From assembly GCF_003217495.1 (NCBI RefSeq), contig NZ_QJSW01000001.1, forward strand, positions 496,001-560,000: a DNA stretch of 64,000 nucleotides. Direction: 5' to 3'. The position numbers and the translations under genes are program-made. Shown here piece after piece: positions 48,192-56,101 of the stretch. Within the stretch, counting starts at the first letter, position 1; each line of letters opens with the position of its first letter. Below the pieces are notes generated by a model, which saw only the letters and a list, made by a program, of their open reading frames with translations, was not told the DNA's origin and ran no database searches. The DNA is from Paenibacillus barcinonensis. GTDB taxonomy: Bacteria; Bacillota; Bacilli; Paenibacillales; Paenibacillaceae.

Positions 48192-48336
48192 GTTATTGTC
48201 CTCCTGCTCTATATGTATAACATTTATACCCGATATACTGACCCTTCACGCTATTTTGCAGAAAACATTCATAGTCTATAAACTAGTAAATATGTTAAAA
48301 TATTTAACAGATCACAGGTGTGAGGGGCGGGATAAC

Positions 48337-48975
48337 ATGTCGAACGAAGAGCGCAATATTACCTGGCAAGCATCAAGTCTGAACCGGCAGGATCGCGAGC
48401 ATTATAACGGACATCATAGCCGTACGTTGTGGTTTACAGGTCTATCCGGTTCGGGCAAATCCTCCATTGCTTTTGCACTGGAGAAATATTTGCACGAGCA
48501 AGGAGTCCGCAGTTATGTACTGGACGGAGATAATGTAAGACACGGACTGAACAAGGACCTTGGCTTTACTGCAGCTGACCGGCAGGAGAATCTGAGACGC
48601 ATTGGAGAAGTATGCAAGCTGATGGTTGATGCGGGATTGCTTGTGCTCTCCGCCTTTATATCTCCACATGCAGCCGATCGGAGAATGGTTCAAGATTTGT
48701 TTGAGCCCGAGGATTTTATTGAAATCTATGTACGTTGTTCCATAGAAGAATGTGAGCGACGCGACCCCAAAGGGCTATACAAAAAAGCACGCAGAGGTGA
48801 AATTCCTCATTTTACAGGCATCTCTGCACCTTATGATGTTCCCCAATCTCCTTCCTTGATCGTAGATACGGAACAATGCACCATTGAAGAGGCAGTTCAC
48901 AGCATCGTTCAGCACCTGCAACAGATCGGAGCACTACATCTGCCTTTGAAAACCGGCTCGGTCCTGAACCGTTAA
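48337..48975 (+). CDS. cysC: Adenylylsulfate (APS) kinase CysC
   Basis: 212 residues from the ATG at 48337 behind GAGGGGCGG. It makes PAPS from APS and ATP. Motifs: Walker [50 protein letters not shown], and the lid [19 protein letters not shown]. No sulfate reduction genes (sulfate adenylyltransferase, PAPS reductase) are adjacent. It points toward and ends about 130 bases from the lasso peptide operon, which begins with a PAPS-type sulfotransferase gene. PAPS supply for that enzyme is a plausible role, besides sulfate assimilation. Confidence 0.93.
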   Translation: MSNEERNITWQASSLNRQDREHYNGHHSRTLWFTGLSGSGKSSIAFALEKYLHEQGVRSYVLDGDNVRHGLNKDLGFTAADRQENLRRIGEVCKLMVDAGLLVLSAFISPHAADRRMVQDLFEPEDFIEIYVRCSIEECERRDPKGLYKKARRGEIPHFTGISAPYDVPQSPSLIVDTEQCTIEEAVHSIVQHLQQIGALHLPLKTGSVLNR

Positions 48976-49006
48976 AATCAACTGTCAAGCAGCGCACGAT
49001 GTGCCT

Positions 49007-49034
49007 AAGGCGTACCGCGAACGGTACGCCTTTT
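49007..49034 (+). terminator. Terminator after cysC
   Basis: AAGGCGTACCG (49007-49017) and CGGTACGCCTT (49022-49032) pair perfectly around CGAA, followed by TTCT. It may also serve the convergent lasso operon (AGG ... CCTTAGG on the other strand has few T). Confidence 0.82.
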
Positions 49035-49103
49035 CTGATCCGCTCAAACTTTGACTCGTTCGAGAAGACAATATGATGTTGCCTCATACACAGCACCTAG
49101 CTG

Positions 49104-50933
49104 CTACTGCCCGGCAGCACCAGCCTGCATATTCAACAATCTGCTGAACGTGCCCACCGGGTCTGCGGATAATTGCTGATACCCCCCCTCCTGAATCACA
49201 CGTCCTTCCTCCAGAACGATTACACGATCCGCCGTACGAATGGTGGATAAACGATGGGCAATAACGATAATGGTTACATGTCCTTTTAATCGCTCGAGCG
49301 CTTCATGAATATACTGTTCGTTTTCACTGTCCAGCGCACTTGTCGCTTCATCCAGAACCAGTACGGAAGGATTACGCAGCATAGCGCGGGCAAGCACAAG
49401 TCGCTGACGCTCACCGCCTGACAGACGGAGCCCGCGATCACCTATAATGGTATCCATTCCTTGGGGAAGCCTGCGAACAAACAAGGCAGAGGCAGAAAAC
49501 TGGAGTGCCCGCCACATTTGCTCTTCACTGGCATCGGGATCGACCAGACGTAAATTTTCACGAATGCTTGTATGAAACAAAAAAGGGTCCTGGGACACAT
49601 AACCGATTGAGCTGCGCCAGCTAAGCAGCCGCTCCTCCGTCAAAGGTTTCCCGTCAATCTGAATGCTCCCGCTCTCAGGACGCATGAGCCCCATAATGAG
49701 GTCGATGAATGTGCTCTTGCCCGCACCCGACTTACCGACAATTGCCGTCATGCTTTTGGCTGGAATGGATGCACACACATTGAACAAGGAATAGCTGTCA
49801 TTTCCCTCGTAACGGTAATATATATCCTGACAACGGATGGATTCCTTGAAGTCCATGGGTTCGACAGCATAAGCCGAGGTAGCAGCAGACTGGGGCTCTT
49901 CAGCGTTTCCTTCACTGATTTCACGGCTGTTCTCGGTCTGTACCTGCAGTTCTCTCACGATTCGAAAAGCGGGCAGCATGGAACTTATGTACTCCAGATT
50001 AGACTGAATCGCTGTAAATCTCGGCCATAACCGCGAAAAAATCAAAATGATTAATAATAAACTGGCTGGAGGCACAGACATTACACGGAGGGATAGGTAA
50101 ATAAACGCTGCGATAATGAATGCCGCAGACACCCGGTGAATCAGTTGTGTACCCGTGTTGAGCTGACTGAACTGCACGACATTTCGCTCAATTTGTCTGC
50201 ACATGCGATCAAACCAATGAATATGTGAATGCTCAAGCATGTTGCTTTTGATATCTTTGATTCCATTAAAATGCTCAGTAATCCCGTTATAATACGCCTG
50301 TGAAAATTCTGTCGTTTGATCCCCGATTCGTTTCGCACGCTTCACAAACGTTCTGAGCAGGAAAAACAAAACTAAACCACAGACAAGCACAAGCGCCGTT
50401 AACCTGGCAGATAACCAGAAAGCCAGCCCAATCTGAATTGCAGTAAAAACAAGCGAAGCGGCCATCTGCAGCAAAATGCTCGTTCCCTGGCTGACACGCG
50501 CAAGCTCGGTCGTTAATATATGATTAAAATCGGATTTTCGTTTTTGGAGAAAAAAGGACCACTTCGCCATAAGGATGGCGCTATAGGCTTCCATACGCAG
50601 CGTTCGTATAAATTGCTGCTGAATGCGGACATTGCGCATTGTCTGAAGACGCTGCATCCACGCCTGTCCTGACACGATCAGTACAAAGGTGAACAAAACC
50701 AGCATTAATTGATTATGCTGCGAGAATTGATGGAGAAAGTTGCTTAACCAAGGAAGGTGTATTCCCGAAGAGCCCATATCAAAAATACCGATCAGACTCA
50801 GCATCGGAACCAGCATATAAATACCGATCCCCTCCATTAAGCCAATACAGACCATACCTAGCACATTCCAATATAATACGGGACCCGTAGTGTGATGAAG
50901 CTTTCGCATAAAATAGTGTAATTCCGACTTCAT
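49104..50933 (-). CDS. Lasso peptide ABC exporter (fused permease-ATPase)
   Basis: 609 residues from the ATG at 50933 behind GGAGAGGGGC; its first bases overlap the stop of the nucleotidyltransferase gene (ATGA). Residues ~1-340 are an exporter-type membrane domain with about six helices (YWNVLGMVCIGLMEGIGIYMLVPML; LMLVLFTFVLIVSGQAW; LVLVCGLVLFFLL). Residues ~385-600 are the ATPase: Walker A VGKSGAGKST, signature RLSGGERQRLVLARAML, Walker B VLVLDEATSALD, His in IVIAHRLST. As last gene of the cluster it should export and give immunity to the mature lasso peptide. A Glu/Ala/Ser-rich linker joins the halves. Confidence 0.87.
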   Translation of the reverse strand: MKSELHYFMRKLHHTTGPVLYWNVLGMVCIGLMEGIGIYMLVPMLSLIGIFDMGSSGIHLPWLSNFLHQFSQHNQLMLVLFTFVLIVSGQAWMQRLQTMRNVRIQQQFIRTLRMEAYSAILMAKWSFFLQKRKSDFNHILTTELARVSQGTSILLQMAASLVFTAIQIGLAFWLSARLTALVLVCGLVLFFLLRTFVKRAKRIGDQTTEFSQAYYNGITEHFNGIKDIKSNMLEHSHIHWFDRMCRQIERNVVQFSQLNTGTQLIHRVSAAFIIAAFIYLSLRVMSVPPASLLLIILIFSRLWPRFTAIQSNLEYISSMLPAFRIVRELQVQTENSREISEGNAEEPQSAATSAYAVEPMDFKESIRCQDIYYRYEGNDSYSLFNVCASIPAKSMTAIVGKSGAGKSTFIDLIMGLMRPESGSIQIDGKPLTEERLLSWRSSIGYVSQDPFLFHTSIRENLRLVDPDASEEQMWRALQFSASALFVRRLPQGMDTIIGDRGLRLSGGERQRLVLARAMLRNPSVLVLDEATSALDSENEQYIHEALERLKGHVTIIVIAHRLSTIRTADRVIVLEEGRVIQEGGYQQLSADPVGTFSRLLNMQAGAAGQ

Positions 50934-52126
50934 ACTTTGCCCCTCTCCGCCATCGTGCTTCTTTTCAAGCGCCGCCAAAACCAGAGAATCGGGCGTAACG
51001 GGAAATACAAAAAGTACAATGAACGTGGGAGCGGTAGCTGATGCACATCCCATGTGCTTGGATATAAACGCTCCACAAAGAAAAACCATTTCTGTCTGGT
51101 GCTTCGCAGGGCAAATAAATATGACCTGTAATGGTTTAAATCTGCAGGACTGTCCAGCATATCCTTCATAAACATCACACCTTCTCTAGCCAAACGTTTT
51201 CCCGCACGCACATTCATCAACATCATTGATCTATACTCATCATCCAGCGGGGTATGCAGAAGATTCGAAACGAGGTGTAATGTTTGCGAACCGATGGATA
51301 GACGCCCTTCGGCTCTTAAACGCCGCTCGATCTTCTGCCTATCCATTGGCATTGTACGTATCATCTGGTCGATATCGAGCAACCAGCGAAGCCTGAACCA
51401 GCCATGCCTTGCACCATGGGTCACCAGATAAACCCACAGGTCCTCCGTTTCCAGCATACGCACAGGTGTCTGGGTATACGTGCTGAACCGGCTTCGTTGC
51501 CACAACACTTCAAAGTCGCTTTCGCGGCCGGAGTCCGGATTGAGCCGCCAATGAATTTCAATCTGTGTTCGCTTGACCGGATGAATATAACAAATATGAT
51601 GCTCTCGCCACTTCCAGCTGCGTACGGTCAGAGCTCGTTCCCCCTCTTTACTCTGGTATCCAAGCTCCTGAAGAACTCTCGCAGCAGCCTCCACATCCTG
51701 AACGGGGATCAAGATATCCAGATCTTTGGAGGTTCGCATGGACACATCTCCATACAGATCATGGGCCAGTGCGGGGCCTTTCAGCGTAATGTTGCGAATA
51801 CCCTGTTCGCGAAAAGCACCGCACACCTGCTCCATCTCGGCCGTTAATTGCAGCATACGAAACGTATTCAGCGTATACTGCTGTTTCAAGCTTTCCATCA
51901 CCGCCTTGGGAACAGGCAGTGCTGTCTCCTTTTTTAAATAGAGATAGATTACAGAATATAGTCGATGATGATAGACAAGACGTAAAAAAAGCGACCAATC
52001 CACTCCCTGCAGCCAGCTTTCCATCTCCTCGGAAGTCAGAGCTGTCCTTTCCCCTCCAAGCATGCTCAAGATCAGCCTGAGCTCCTTCGGGAACTCTGCC
52101 ACATACTGCTCACTTTCATGTGTCAT
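50930..52126 (-). CDS. Nucleotidyltransferase-family protein of the lasso cluster
   Basis: 398 residues from the ATG at 52126 behind GGGGAGATT, overlapping the end of the B2 gene by 11 bases. The nucleotidyltransferase core is ITLKGPALAHDLYGDVSMRTSKDLDILIPV (GxxL...D-L-D metal-binding acids), matching the uncharacterised PF14907-type family. A C-terminal helical part contains HGARHGWFRLRWLLDIDQMIR. Homologues occur in paeninodin-type lasso clusters. The role is not settled; modification of the peptide by a nucleotide or support of the kinase are possibilities. Confidence 0.8.
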   Translation of the reverse strand: MTHESEQYVAEFPKELRLILSMLGGERTALTSEEMESWLQGVDWSLFLRLVYHHRLYSVIYLYLKKETALPVPKAVMESLKQQYTLNTFRMLQLTAEMEQVCGAFREQGIRNITLKGPALAHDLYGDVSMRTSKDLDILIPVQDVEAAARVLQELGYQSKEGERALTVRSWKWREHHICYIHPVKRTQIEIHWRLNPDSGRESDFEVLWQRSRFSTYTQTPVRMLETEDLWVYLVTHGARHGWFRLRWLLDIDQMIRTMPMDRQKIERRLRAEGRLSIGSQTLHLVSNLLHTPLDDEYRSMMLMNVRAGKRLAREGVMFMKDMLDSPADLNHYRSYLFALRSTRQKWFFFVERLYPSTWDVHQLPLPRSLYFLYFPLRPILWFWRRLKRSTMAERGKV

Positions 52127-52598
52127 AGACAATCTCCCCTGCTCCCTTCTCGGGACATCGTTTGCCAAACACGCCGACGACCGTGTATTGGTCCATCGTA
52201 TCTGCTCCCGTCACAATCAGTTTTCCGCTCCGAAGCCAGGCGTGAGCCGTCAGCTGCCCCTCTTCATTCCGCGCCGTCCCCATATACAACGTGCTTTCAA
52301 TATGACGTCGTTCCAGCATTTTCATTGCAGCTACAGCCATAACAAGGCAGCGGCTTTCCCAGAAGGTGTATTTGGCGGCAAGCATAATTGCCTTGGATAT
52401 GCTTCTTATGACAGCGATCTGGTCGCGGCTCAACCCGTTCATCGGCGTTTCGACCATCGGAGCCCCGAGCCCTGGAGCAACTTTAGCGAACGGCTTGGAC
52501 TTCTGTATTCGTGCCCATGCAAGCAGAACATAGGCTTCCCACACCAAACGTCGCATCGAACCGGAGAGCTTGAAAAAGGCTTTTATCCTGCGAAACAT
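52116..52598 (-). CDS. Lasso peptide leader peptidase B2 (transglutaminase-like)
   Basis: 160 residues. The Cys-His-Asp triad is visible: Cys84 in FWESRCLVMAVAAMKML, His119 in QLTAHAWLRSG and Asp133 in VTGADTMDQY. This is the lasso B2 (McjB C-terminal) fold, which cuts the leader from the precursor, delivering the core to the cyclase. It starts four bases after the B1 stop. The N-terminal MFRRIKAFFKLSGSMRRLVWEAY is the usual basic/hydrophobic lead-in. Confidence 0.9.
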   Translation of the reverse strand: MFRRIKAFFKLSGSMRRLVWEAYVLLAWARIQKSKPFAKVAPGLGAPMVETPMNGLSRDQIAVIRSISKAIMLAAKYTFWESRCLVMAVAAMKMLERRHIESTLYMGTARNEEGQLTAHAWLRSGKLIVTGADTMDQYTVVGVFGKRCPEKGAGEIVYDT

Positions 52599-52602
52599 TT
52601 CT

Positions 52603-52908
52603 TCATACTCCGCTGGATACGGTAATGTCGATTAAATCTTCACGCAGCAGATGCTCCAAAAAAGATACCACCTGCTCACCGCATCGTTCAGGCTCAATAT
52701 CATATTCTGCCGCGAGTACCTGAATCAATTGGTCCAGTGTTTGCTCTTCGGCAATCAGTTCCCAGATCCGTCCACCTGTGCTTCCCAGATTGTAATATTT
52801 GCCGGAGGTGATGCTCATCATAACCTTCTCTCCGCCCATATCACTAACCAGATTTCCCTCTTTTCGAATGACCCGATCATTCGTATTGATTTGCGTGCTG
52901 GCTGTCAT
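52603..52908 (-). CDS. Lasso peptide RiPP recognition protein B1 (PqqD-like)
   Basis: 101 residues with the PqqD-type winged-helix pattern: a beta lead (NDRVIRKEGNLVSDMGGEKVMMSITSGKYYNLGSTGGRIWELI) then helices (TLDQLIQVLAAEYDIEPERC, VVSFLEHLLREDLI). It binds the leader peptide and hands it to the B2 peptidase. Its start overlaps the stop of the kinase-like gene by four bases. Confidence 0.92.
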   Translation of the reverse strand: MTASTQINTNDRVIRKEGNLVSDMGGEKVMMSITSGKYYNLGSTGGRIWELIAEEQTLDQLIQVLAAEYDIEPERCGEQVVSFLEHLLREDLIDITVSSGV

Positions 52909-53867
52909 ATTTCTGTATGCACCCCTTTGCGTATATGGGTAATGATTCGTTCTACCATCTCAAAAGCCGTAAATTGCGAACCTGTCCGGCTTAATCTGCC
53001 AATCTCAACACTGGCCGAAAGTCTGGAAGCTGTTTCAAACAGCCATTGGGCCATCCCCTGACGTGCAATCAGTCCCCCGCGAAACGTATGCGAGCAAAGC
53101 AAATGAAGGCGCTCCAGACCGCTAACCTGCTCCAGCTTCACGGGCCCCGGATCAAGATCGGGCTGTGGAACAAGTTCATATATTGCTGCAAGCGGCACGG
53201 ACCTTTCGTAAAAATAATGCTGTACCGGTATAGCATACTTGGTGATTTCTTCATGCACGGTTGCATAGTTTTGCTTTTCCATGCCAAAGCCATCCAGACT
53301 GGGCTGCCATAACTTCTGCTGCGGATATCCCGGTGACACGATCGCTCTTCCACCAGCGTCCCAGGTCAACGCCACGACATCATCCGTGAGAAGCGGATAA
53401 CCGCGTGAGGCCAGCGCAGCGGACAAAGTAGATTTCCCAGCACCCGAATGCCCGACAAATGCATACGCCCAGCCATCCACAACAACCGCACTTCCATGGA
53501 GTGGAAGAATGCTACGCTGCATCATAGTAACGGCCATACATGTCCCAAGGATGAATAACCGAATTTTTTTCTCGTCCGCACCGGGTACCGGAGATACAAC
53601 AATTCGTTTGCCCTGCTCCATAAAAAACAAACCCGTATCTTCGATTTTGAAAAAAAGACAGCCGTCCCGCGCCACAAAGTTGTCGCTCCCGACATCCCAT
53701 TGCGTCCATAAGCCCGTCAGATCGCGGGTCTCGATATGCACATCAACTTGCCTTTCCCTCCCTGCTTCAGATGCCGCTAGCTGCAATTCGGGCATGAATA
53801 TCTGGCTCGACCAGATTAACCCGTAAGCTTCATAATGCACAGGCAACAATAAAGATGCCTCCTCCAT
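52905..53867 (-). CDS. HPr-kinase-like lasso peptide kinase
   Basis: 320 residues. The HPrK-type core has PLHGSAVVVDGWAYAFVGHSG then AGKST (Walker A about 139-147), LLTDDVVAL (Asp162, Asp163) and the C-terminal HTFRGGL-like segment with conserved Arg. In the paeninodin pathway the homologous kinase phosphorylates the C-terminal Ser of the precursor; the precursor here also ends in Ser. The ATG at 53867 has no good site upstream, while GGAGGAGG lies just after it; a TTG at 53849 is an alternative start. It follows the precursor after a hairpin region. Confidence 0.87.
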   Translation of the reverse strand: MEEASLLLPVHYEAYGLIWSSQIFMPELQLAASEAGRERQVDVHIETRDLTGLWTQWDVGSDNFVARDGCLFFKIEDTGLFFMEQGKRIVVSPVPGADEKKIRLFILGTCMAVTMMQRSILPLHGSAVVVDGWAYAFVGHSGAGKSTLSAALASRGYPLLTDDVVALTWDAGGRAIVSPGYPQQKLWQPSLDGFGMEKQNYATVHEEITKYAIPVQHYFYERSVPLAAIYELVPQPDLDPGPVKLEQVSGLERLHLLCSHTFRGGLIARQGMAQWLFETASRLSASVEIGRLSRTGSQFTAFEMVERIITHIRKGVHTEI

Positions 53868-53880
53868 TTATACATATAAG

Positions 53881-53954
53881 AAAAAGCCCTGATATTCATC
53901 TGCTCAATATTAGGGCGGAGGCGAAAAAGCTAGACTGGCTGCAATTCCGCCCTA
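53881..53954 (-). promoter_or_regulatory. Overlapping hairpins after the lasso precursor gene (attenuator-like)
   Basis: Reading the minus strand, TAGGGCGGA (53954-53946) pairs perfectly with TCCGCCCTA (53919-53911). The latter overlaps GCCCTAATATT (53916-53906), which pairs (one mismatch) with AATATCAGGGC (53896-53886) followed by five T. The two structures exclude each other: the second is a terminator, the first would prevent it. Either partial termination or 3'-end protection would raise precursor message over enzyme message. Confidence 0.6.
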
Positions 53955-53984
53955 TAAGTATGGTTTTACTATGGGAAAACAGAA

Positions 53985-54125
53985 TTAAGACGTTACTGGA
54001 TCGTACAGATCGGCATCGTGAGGGCTAATCCAGTCAATTTGTCTGTAACCTAGGCCGGCCATCGTTTCATTCACGTCCAGCACTTCAAGCACGGGTGCTT
54101 GCCATTCCTTTTTTTCGTTTTTCAT
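53985..54125 (-). CDS. Lasso peptide precursor (paeninodin type)
   Basis: 46 residues behind a very strong GGAGGTGAATACG site. Leader MKNEKKEWQAPVLEVLDVNE followed by TM: WxxPxL (WQAPVL) matches the YxxP motif recognised by PqqD-like proteins, and Thr at position -2 before the core is the usual lasso hallmark. The 24-residue core starts AGLGYRQID, where Ala1 and Asp9 would form a nine-residue ring, and ends DLYDPVTS. The C-terminal Ser fits the HPr-kinase-like enzyme. Tyr5 and Tyr19 (the latter in DADLYDP) are possible sulfation sites. It lies between the cyclase and kinase genes. Confidence 0.9.
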   Translation of the reverse strand: MKNEKKEWQAPVLEVLDVNETMAGLGYRQIDWISPHDADLYDPVTS

Positions 54126-54160
54126 CGTATTCACCTCCCTTCAGTAGTCTGTGTCATGGA

Positions 54161-56101
54161 TCAAAAATGCTGAATAAAGCGATACACAATCAGGCTTTGC
54201 ATCATTAAACGCAGATCCGGATGAGGTGCCAGTTCGGGTCTTGGAGTCGGAAAATTAGCCAGAGCCAATTTAATTCGATCCGTGTTTAATATGCCGGCAA
54301 CCCGGCTGTCAGAACACATGGCGTGAAGTTCCGATGTAAACCTCTCCCAATCAGGCAGAATACGATGCAGCCAGTCGGCAGGCTGTACCCCTCGTACACG
54401 CTGGTTAAGTCTCACCTTGTCAGGCAATTCCGGTGAAGTAGCCCGGCGAATGAGGGAACGATCCACCCCTTGCCGTACATACTGCTCGATCGGTACGGAG
54501 AGGCAAAATCGAATCACTCTCACATCACTCGTCGGATCACGTTCCCATGCCCGGTAACGGAGGGAACATTTGGTGGCAACCGCTCCATTTTTATTAGCGA
54601 TGGCAAGATTGTTAAATTTGTCGGCTCGTACCCGAAGCGCATCGGCCTGTGCACCGCCCTGCAATACAAGGAACGATTTGAGACGGTCCATCACACCCGT
54701 TTTTGCGGCAAAATCGGGATGAATTAGTGGTGCATCTACAGCACCTGCGGTCTGCGTTGCTCCCTTGTTCTTAGCGTTGAACCAGTCGGGATAAGCTTTC
54801 CGGCCCGTCATTCTGGCAATACGAGAGAACGCTATCCCTGTCCGTTCACTGTACTGCTGCAGCTCCCGAAACCAGCGAAAGTATCGGCCACCCTTCAGCA
54901 GACTCGCATAATAGTCTAATGCAGGCCCCCATGAGATCGTAAAATTACCACGTGCACCTGTCAGTAAAACACCTGCATCCTGCTCACTTGCTTTTTCATA
55001 GAAGCCACGGATCCAGAATGAATTTTCGAAATATTTATAAGGCATCTCCATCATATTCAGCCAGGTATCCACTTCACTGAGTGGGCTTCGGCCTTCAAAA
55101 TCCAGATAGTTTTCCGATATATTGCCTACGTGGCTGACGGTGGACCGAATGAAGGGGCGCTCATCAGCGAGTAACGTTTTCGACGTATAATCCGTAAAAT
55201 CAGGAACAGGTACGTAGCTGTAGGCGTGGAGTGGCTTTCCTTGACTGCGAAGGGTTCCAGATGCAAAACCGACTACAGCGCCTGAATCCAAGCCACCGCT
55301 TAATGCTGCAGCTACATGTCTATGCGTCCGCAGCCGTGATCCGACAGCTTGACTGAATACATCACGAAATGCCTCTACATATTCATCATCCGATGTAAAC
55401 CGAAGTGGCTCGACGTTATCCCAGCGATGGTACTGCTTCAATTCAATCCTTCCATCTCGATAGGTGAGCGTATGCGCAGAGGGCAGCTGCAGGACTCCAC
55501 GATATACCGTTGAATGAATATCTGCCGCGTCATGAACATCAGGAATCGCCAGAAATTCAGACAACCATGTCTCATTGAGCAATTTATGCACACCTTCAAG
55601 TTCAAGTAACGGTTTCATTAACGTGCAGAACGCAAACCGAGAACCATCATGACGGTAATAGAAGGTACGCATACCCGTAATGTCTCTCCCGGCAAACAAT
55701 GTGCGGCGGCGTTCATCCCAGATCACAAACACAAAATCACCCAGTAAACGCCCGGTCAAATCTTCACCCCAACGCTGATACGCTCGCAGAATCAACTCAC
55801 TGTCCGCCATGGTAGCCAGTTCTGATCTTGAAATCTGCAGCTGCTCCGCTAGTTGTTCCCGGTTATCCAGAATGACATCAGCGGTAATGGTCAGTCTGCT
55901 CTCTTCGTCATGCAGTGGCAACTTCTCATTGACCGACTCTGGAGTGATCCACTGGGCATGACAACTGAAAAAAGCCTCATCCCCTTTCCATACTCCTGTC
56001 GTGTCTGCCGGGATATGTCCAAGGCTGGCATATAACCGCCAGCTATCCTCCCACAGCGCCTGCTGACCATGCATATGTACAATTCCCGCTATGGCACTCA
56101 T
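54161..56101 (-). CDS. Lasso peptide cyclase (asparagine-synthetase-like)
   Basis: 646 residues from the ATG at 56101 behind GGGGAGGG. The N-terminal glutaminase-like domain begins MSAIAGIV: Ser replaces the Cys nucleophile, so no ammonia is made. The synthetase domain has the PP-loop AAALSGGLDSGAVVGFA, and ends with KVRLNQRVRGVQPADWL. It adenylates the Asp9 side chain and closes the macrolactam. It overlaps the sulfotransferase gene by four bases, and the precursor gene starts 35 bases after it. Confidence 0.9.
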   Translation of the reverse strand: MSAIAGIVHMHGQQALWEDSWRLYASLGHIPADTTGVWKGDEAFFSCHAQWITPESVNEKLPLHDEESRLTITADVILDNREQLAEQLQISRSELATMADSELILRAYQRWGEDLTGRLLGDFVFVIWDERRRTLFAGRDITGMRTFYYRHDGSRFAFCTLMKPLLELEGVHKLLNETWLSEFLAIPDVHDAADIHSTVYRGVLQLPSAHTLTYRDGRIELKQYHRWDNVEPLRFTSDDEYVEAFRDVFSQAVGSRLRTHRHVAAALSGGLDSGAVVGFASGTLRSQGKPLHAYSYVPVPDFTDYTSKTLLADERPFIRSTVSHVGNISENYLDFEGRSPLSEVDTWLNMMEMPYKYFENSFWIRGFYEKASEQDAGVLLTGARGNFTISWGPALDYYASLLKGGRYFRWFRELQQYSERTGIAFSRIARMTGRKAYPDWFNAKNKGATQTAGAVDAPLIHPDFAAKTGVMDRLKSFLVLQGGAQADALRVRADKFNNLAIANKNGAVATKCSLRYRAWERDPTSDVRVIRFCLSVPIEQYVRQGVDRSLIRRATSPELPDKVRLNQRVRGVQPADWLHRILPDWERFTSELHAMCSDSRVAGILNTDRIKLALANFPTPRPELAPHPDLRLMMQSLIVYRFIQHF

